From: DSNY01 sp016861185
GTDB taxonomy: Bacteria; Pseudomonadota; Gammaproteobacteria; Burkholderiales; Burkholderiaceae_F
DNA length: 7,046 bases
NCBI GenBank assembly: GCA_030263275.1
Contig: SZOR01000162.1
Coordinates: 1 to 7,046, forward strand
Direction: 5' to 3'
The notes under the pieces are model-generated. The model saw only the letters and a list, made by a program, of their open reading frames with translations. It did no database searches and was not told where the DNA came from. Below are positions 5,506-7,046 of the stretch, piece after piece (positions within the stretch are counted from its first letter, which is position 1; each line of letters opens with the position of its first letter). Made by a program: the position numbers and the translations under genes.

Positions 5506-6777
5506 ATGAAAACCCTGAAGCAACTTCGCGAAGAACACGACGCGCTGAACCACGAGATGCGCGCCTACTCGGACAAGCACGCGGCCGGCTGGAACAACGA
5601 GAACCAGCGCTGGTGGGACGACTCCATGAACAAGCTGTCGGGGCTGGCCGGTCAGATCAACGCGCGCATCGACCAGATGCAGGAATTCGTCGCGGGCTCG
5701 CCGGCGGTGACGCCGCAAGCGTGGCGCGATGTGGAAACCGGCCAGGTGATGCCGGTGATGCGGACCGTGGCGGACTTCCGCGCGTACTACGGCGCGCGGG
5801 CCGAGCAGAAGGGCCCGTTCGCAGGCAGCAAGCGCGACGACGTGACGCTGGTCGACTTCGTGCGCGGCGTCGCGGGCCTCAAGACTTCCGAGGAAATCCG
5901 CGCCGCACTGTCGATCGGCACCGATTCCGCCGGCGGCTACACGGTGCCGCACGTGGTGATGCCCGAGCTGCTGGCGGCCCTGACGCCGGTCAGCGCGCTG
6001 CTGGCCGCCGGCGCGGCCATGGTGCCCATGACCAGCGGGGCGAAGTCAGTGACCGCGGCGGCAGTCGACACCGTGCCGACCGCCGGCTGGCGCGCGGAAG
6101 CCGGCAACGTTGCGGAATCGGACCCGACCTTCCGCGCGGTCACGATCACGCCGCGCAGCCTCGCCTTCTACTTCAAGGTCTCGCGGGAGCTGCTGGCCGA
6201 TTCCCCAAACATGGGCCCGGCGCTGCAGCAGGCGATCGCGCAAGCGATGGCCAAGGAGCTGGACCGCGCCGGCCTGCGCGGCAGCGGCACGGCGCCGGAG
6301 ATCCGCGGCATCCTGAACACCGCCGGTGTGAACAGCATCACCAATGGCGCCAACGGGGCGTCGCTCGGGACGATCAAGTGGGCGAACCTGCTGTCCGCCT
6401 ACCAGGCGATCCGCACGGCCAACGCGCCGGCGCCGACGGCCGCGATCATGAGTCCGCGCACGATGATCGGTTTCGCCTCGCTGGCCGACACCACCAGTCA
6501 ACCGCTGCAGCGCCCGGACCTGCTGCGCGAGCTGCGGTTCATCGACACGAGTCAGGTGCCCAACAACCTGACGGTCGGCACGTCGACCGACTGCAGCGAG
6601 ATCTTCGTCGGTGCCTTCGATCAGCTGCAGTGGTTCATGCGCGAGACGCTGTCGATCCAGCTGCTCAAGGAACAGTTTGCGACCACAGGGCAGCTGGCAT
6701 TCCTCTGCCATTCGCGCGCTGATCTGATGGTGACGTATCCGACCGCGTTCGCGGTGGCCACCGGCGTGCGGCCGTAG
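5506..6777 (+). CDS. HK97-fold phage major capsid protein
   Basis: This 423-residue protein is the shell subunit of an icosahedral head. The N-terminal 70 or so residues are charged and coiled-coil-like (MKTLKQLREEHDALNHEMRAY onward), as in the scaffolding delta domain of HK97 gp5 relatives. The shell domain follows from about residue 130, with SAGGYTVPHVVMPELL near 140-153, then WRAEAGNVAESDPTF, the FYFKVSRELLADSP strand-helix, GTAPEIRGILN, and a C-terminal region ending in MVTYPTAFAVATGVRP. Length and motif order are those of a complete family member. The delta domain is normally removed by a prohead protease, but none is encoded upstream here. No Shine-Dalgarno precedes the ATG; a hairpin occupies that position. 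The start is supported by family alignment from memory. Function is confident. Confidence 0.94.
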   Translation: MKTLKQLREEHDALNHEMRAYSDKHAAGWNNENQRWWDDSMNKLSGLAGQINARIDQMQEFVAGSPAVTPQAWRDVETGQVMPVMRTVADFRAYYGARAEQKGPFAGSKRDDVTLVDFVRGVAGLKTSEEIRAALSIGTDSAGGYTVPHVVMPELLAALTPVSALLAAGAAMVPMTSGAKSVTAAAVDTVPTAGWRAEAGNVAESDPTFRAVTITPRSLAFYFKVSRELLADSPNMGPALQQAIAQAMAKELDRAGLRGSGTAPEIRGILNTAGVNSITNGANGASLGTIKWANLLSAYQAIRTANAPAPTAAIMSPRTMIGFASLADTTSQPLQRPDLLRELRFIDTSQVPNNLTVGTSTDCSEIFVGAFDQLQWFMRETLSIQLLKEQFATTGQLAFLCHSRADLMVTYPTAFAVATGVRP

Positions 6778-6788
6778 CAGGATGCCGC

Positions 6789-7046
6789 GTGCACGCAACC
6801 CGCGTGACCGTCGCCGTCGCTGGTTTCCAGGCGATCACGATCGCCTTTCCCGGCTCGCTCGATCCGCAGCACGCGCGCGCGCTGGCCGACACGTTCGAGG
6901 CGCGCCTGCGCGCGCGCGAAGCCGAGCTTGCCGCGCAGTGCGCCGACTGGCGATCGAGTGCGGAGCTGCGGCGCGAGTGGGATCGGCACGTCGTCGCCGT
7001 CTGGCACGTGCTGCAGGCGCGGGTTGTCGAGGCCGCCGGCGAGCGT
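6789..7046 (+). CDS. Unrecognised protein after the capsid gene (3' end beyond window)
   Basis: An open frame begins at GTG 6789 and runs without a stop to the window edge, giving 86 codons so far (VHATRVTVAVAGFQAITIAF...). AGGA (6779-6782) lies 6 nt upstream, and the gene begins 11 bp after the capsid stop. It has the strong third-position GC bias of its neighbours, whereas the alternative ATG at 6782 in another frame gives an Arg-rich shadow. The visible part has a short beta-like start and then a long charged helix rich in Ala, Arg and Glu, perhaps a coiled coil. Position suggests a head completion or other structural accessory, but I recognise no family. Confidence 0.6.
   Translation, partial: MHATRVTVAVAGFQAITIAFPGSLDPQHARALADTFEARLRAREAELAAQCADWRSSAELRREWDRHVVAVWHVLQARVVEAAGER

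Noticed and set aside
5478..6722. Long open frame of 414 codons overlapping the capsid gene in another frame
   Set aside because: Its translation is Arg/Ala/Gly-rich and low in complexity, typical of a GC-rich shadow frame. The other frame encodes a clear HK97-fold capsid protein.
6782..7046. ATG at 6782 as the start of the gene after capsid
   Set aside because: That frame is an Arg-rich shadow. The GTG at 6789, with AGGA 6 nt upstream, has proper codon bias.

Overview
The window is GC-rich throughout apart from one short AT-rich gap. It reads as the left end of an integrated phage-related element next to a host tRNA gene. The tRNA, the gene style and the codon bias suggest a high-GC proteobacterium. 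A gamma- or betaproteobacterium is likely and Xanthomonadaceae-like is my guess, but I cannot fix the taxon from sequence alone.

Layout. Bases 1-200 carry two copies of a 103-bp tandem repeat that ends in a strong nested hairpin. Next comes tRNA-Arg(CCU) on the minus strand (201-272), without an encoded CCA. Bases 273-386 hold a cluster of GTGCTAC motifs, including three repeats exactly 11 bp apart. From 387 to 3851 four plus-strand genes are packed tightly: a tyrosine recombinase, a protein I do not recognise, a small AlpA/MerR-type helix-turn-helix protein, and an SF3-like/AAA+ replication ATPase. Three of the stop/start pairs touch or nearly touch, which indicates an early operon.

Bases 3852-4065 are a 214-bp non-coding interval with two separate signals. 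The first is a perfect 19-bp inverted repeat, each arm a tandem pair of the 9-mer TGTGAGTTA, flanking 64 bp of AT-richer DNA. This layout resembles an iteron-type replication origin directly downstream of its replication gene. The second is a G-run with nested inverted repeats just before the small terminase gene, a candidate packaging (cos) site.

From 4066 onward is a packaging and capsid block: a P27-family small terminase, two small unknown proteins, a second AlpA-like DNA-binding protein, an HK97-fold major capsid protein, and the start of another gene cut by the window edge. No large terminase, portal or prohead protease lies between the small terminase and the capsid gene, which is not the order of a normal HK97-type phage.

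Interpretation. Integrase, AlpA-like regulator, replication ATPase, iteron-like origin, small terminase and own capsid together fit a capsid-encoding phage satellite of the PICI (phage-inducible chromosomal island) type better than a complete prophage. This is an inference: the window stops before the rest of the element can be seen, and a rearranged prophage remains possible. No anti-phage defence gene, CRISPR array or insertion sequence was seen.
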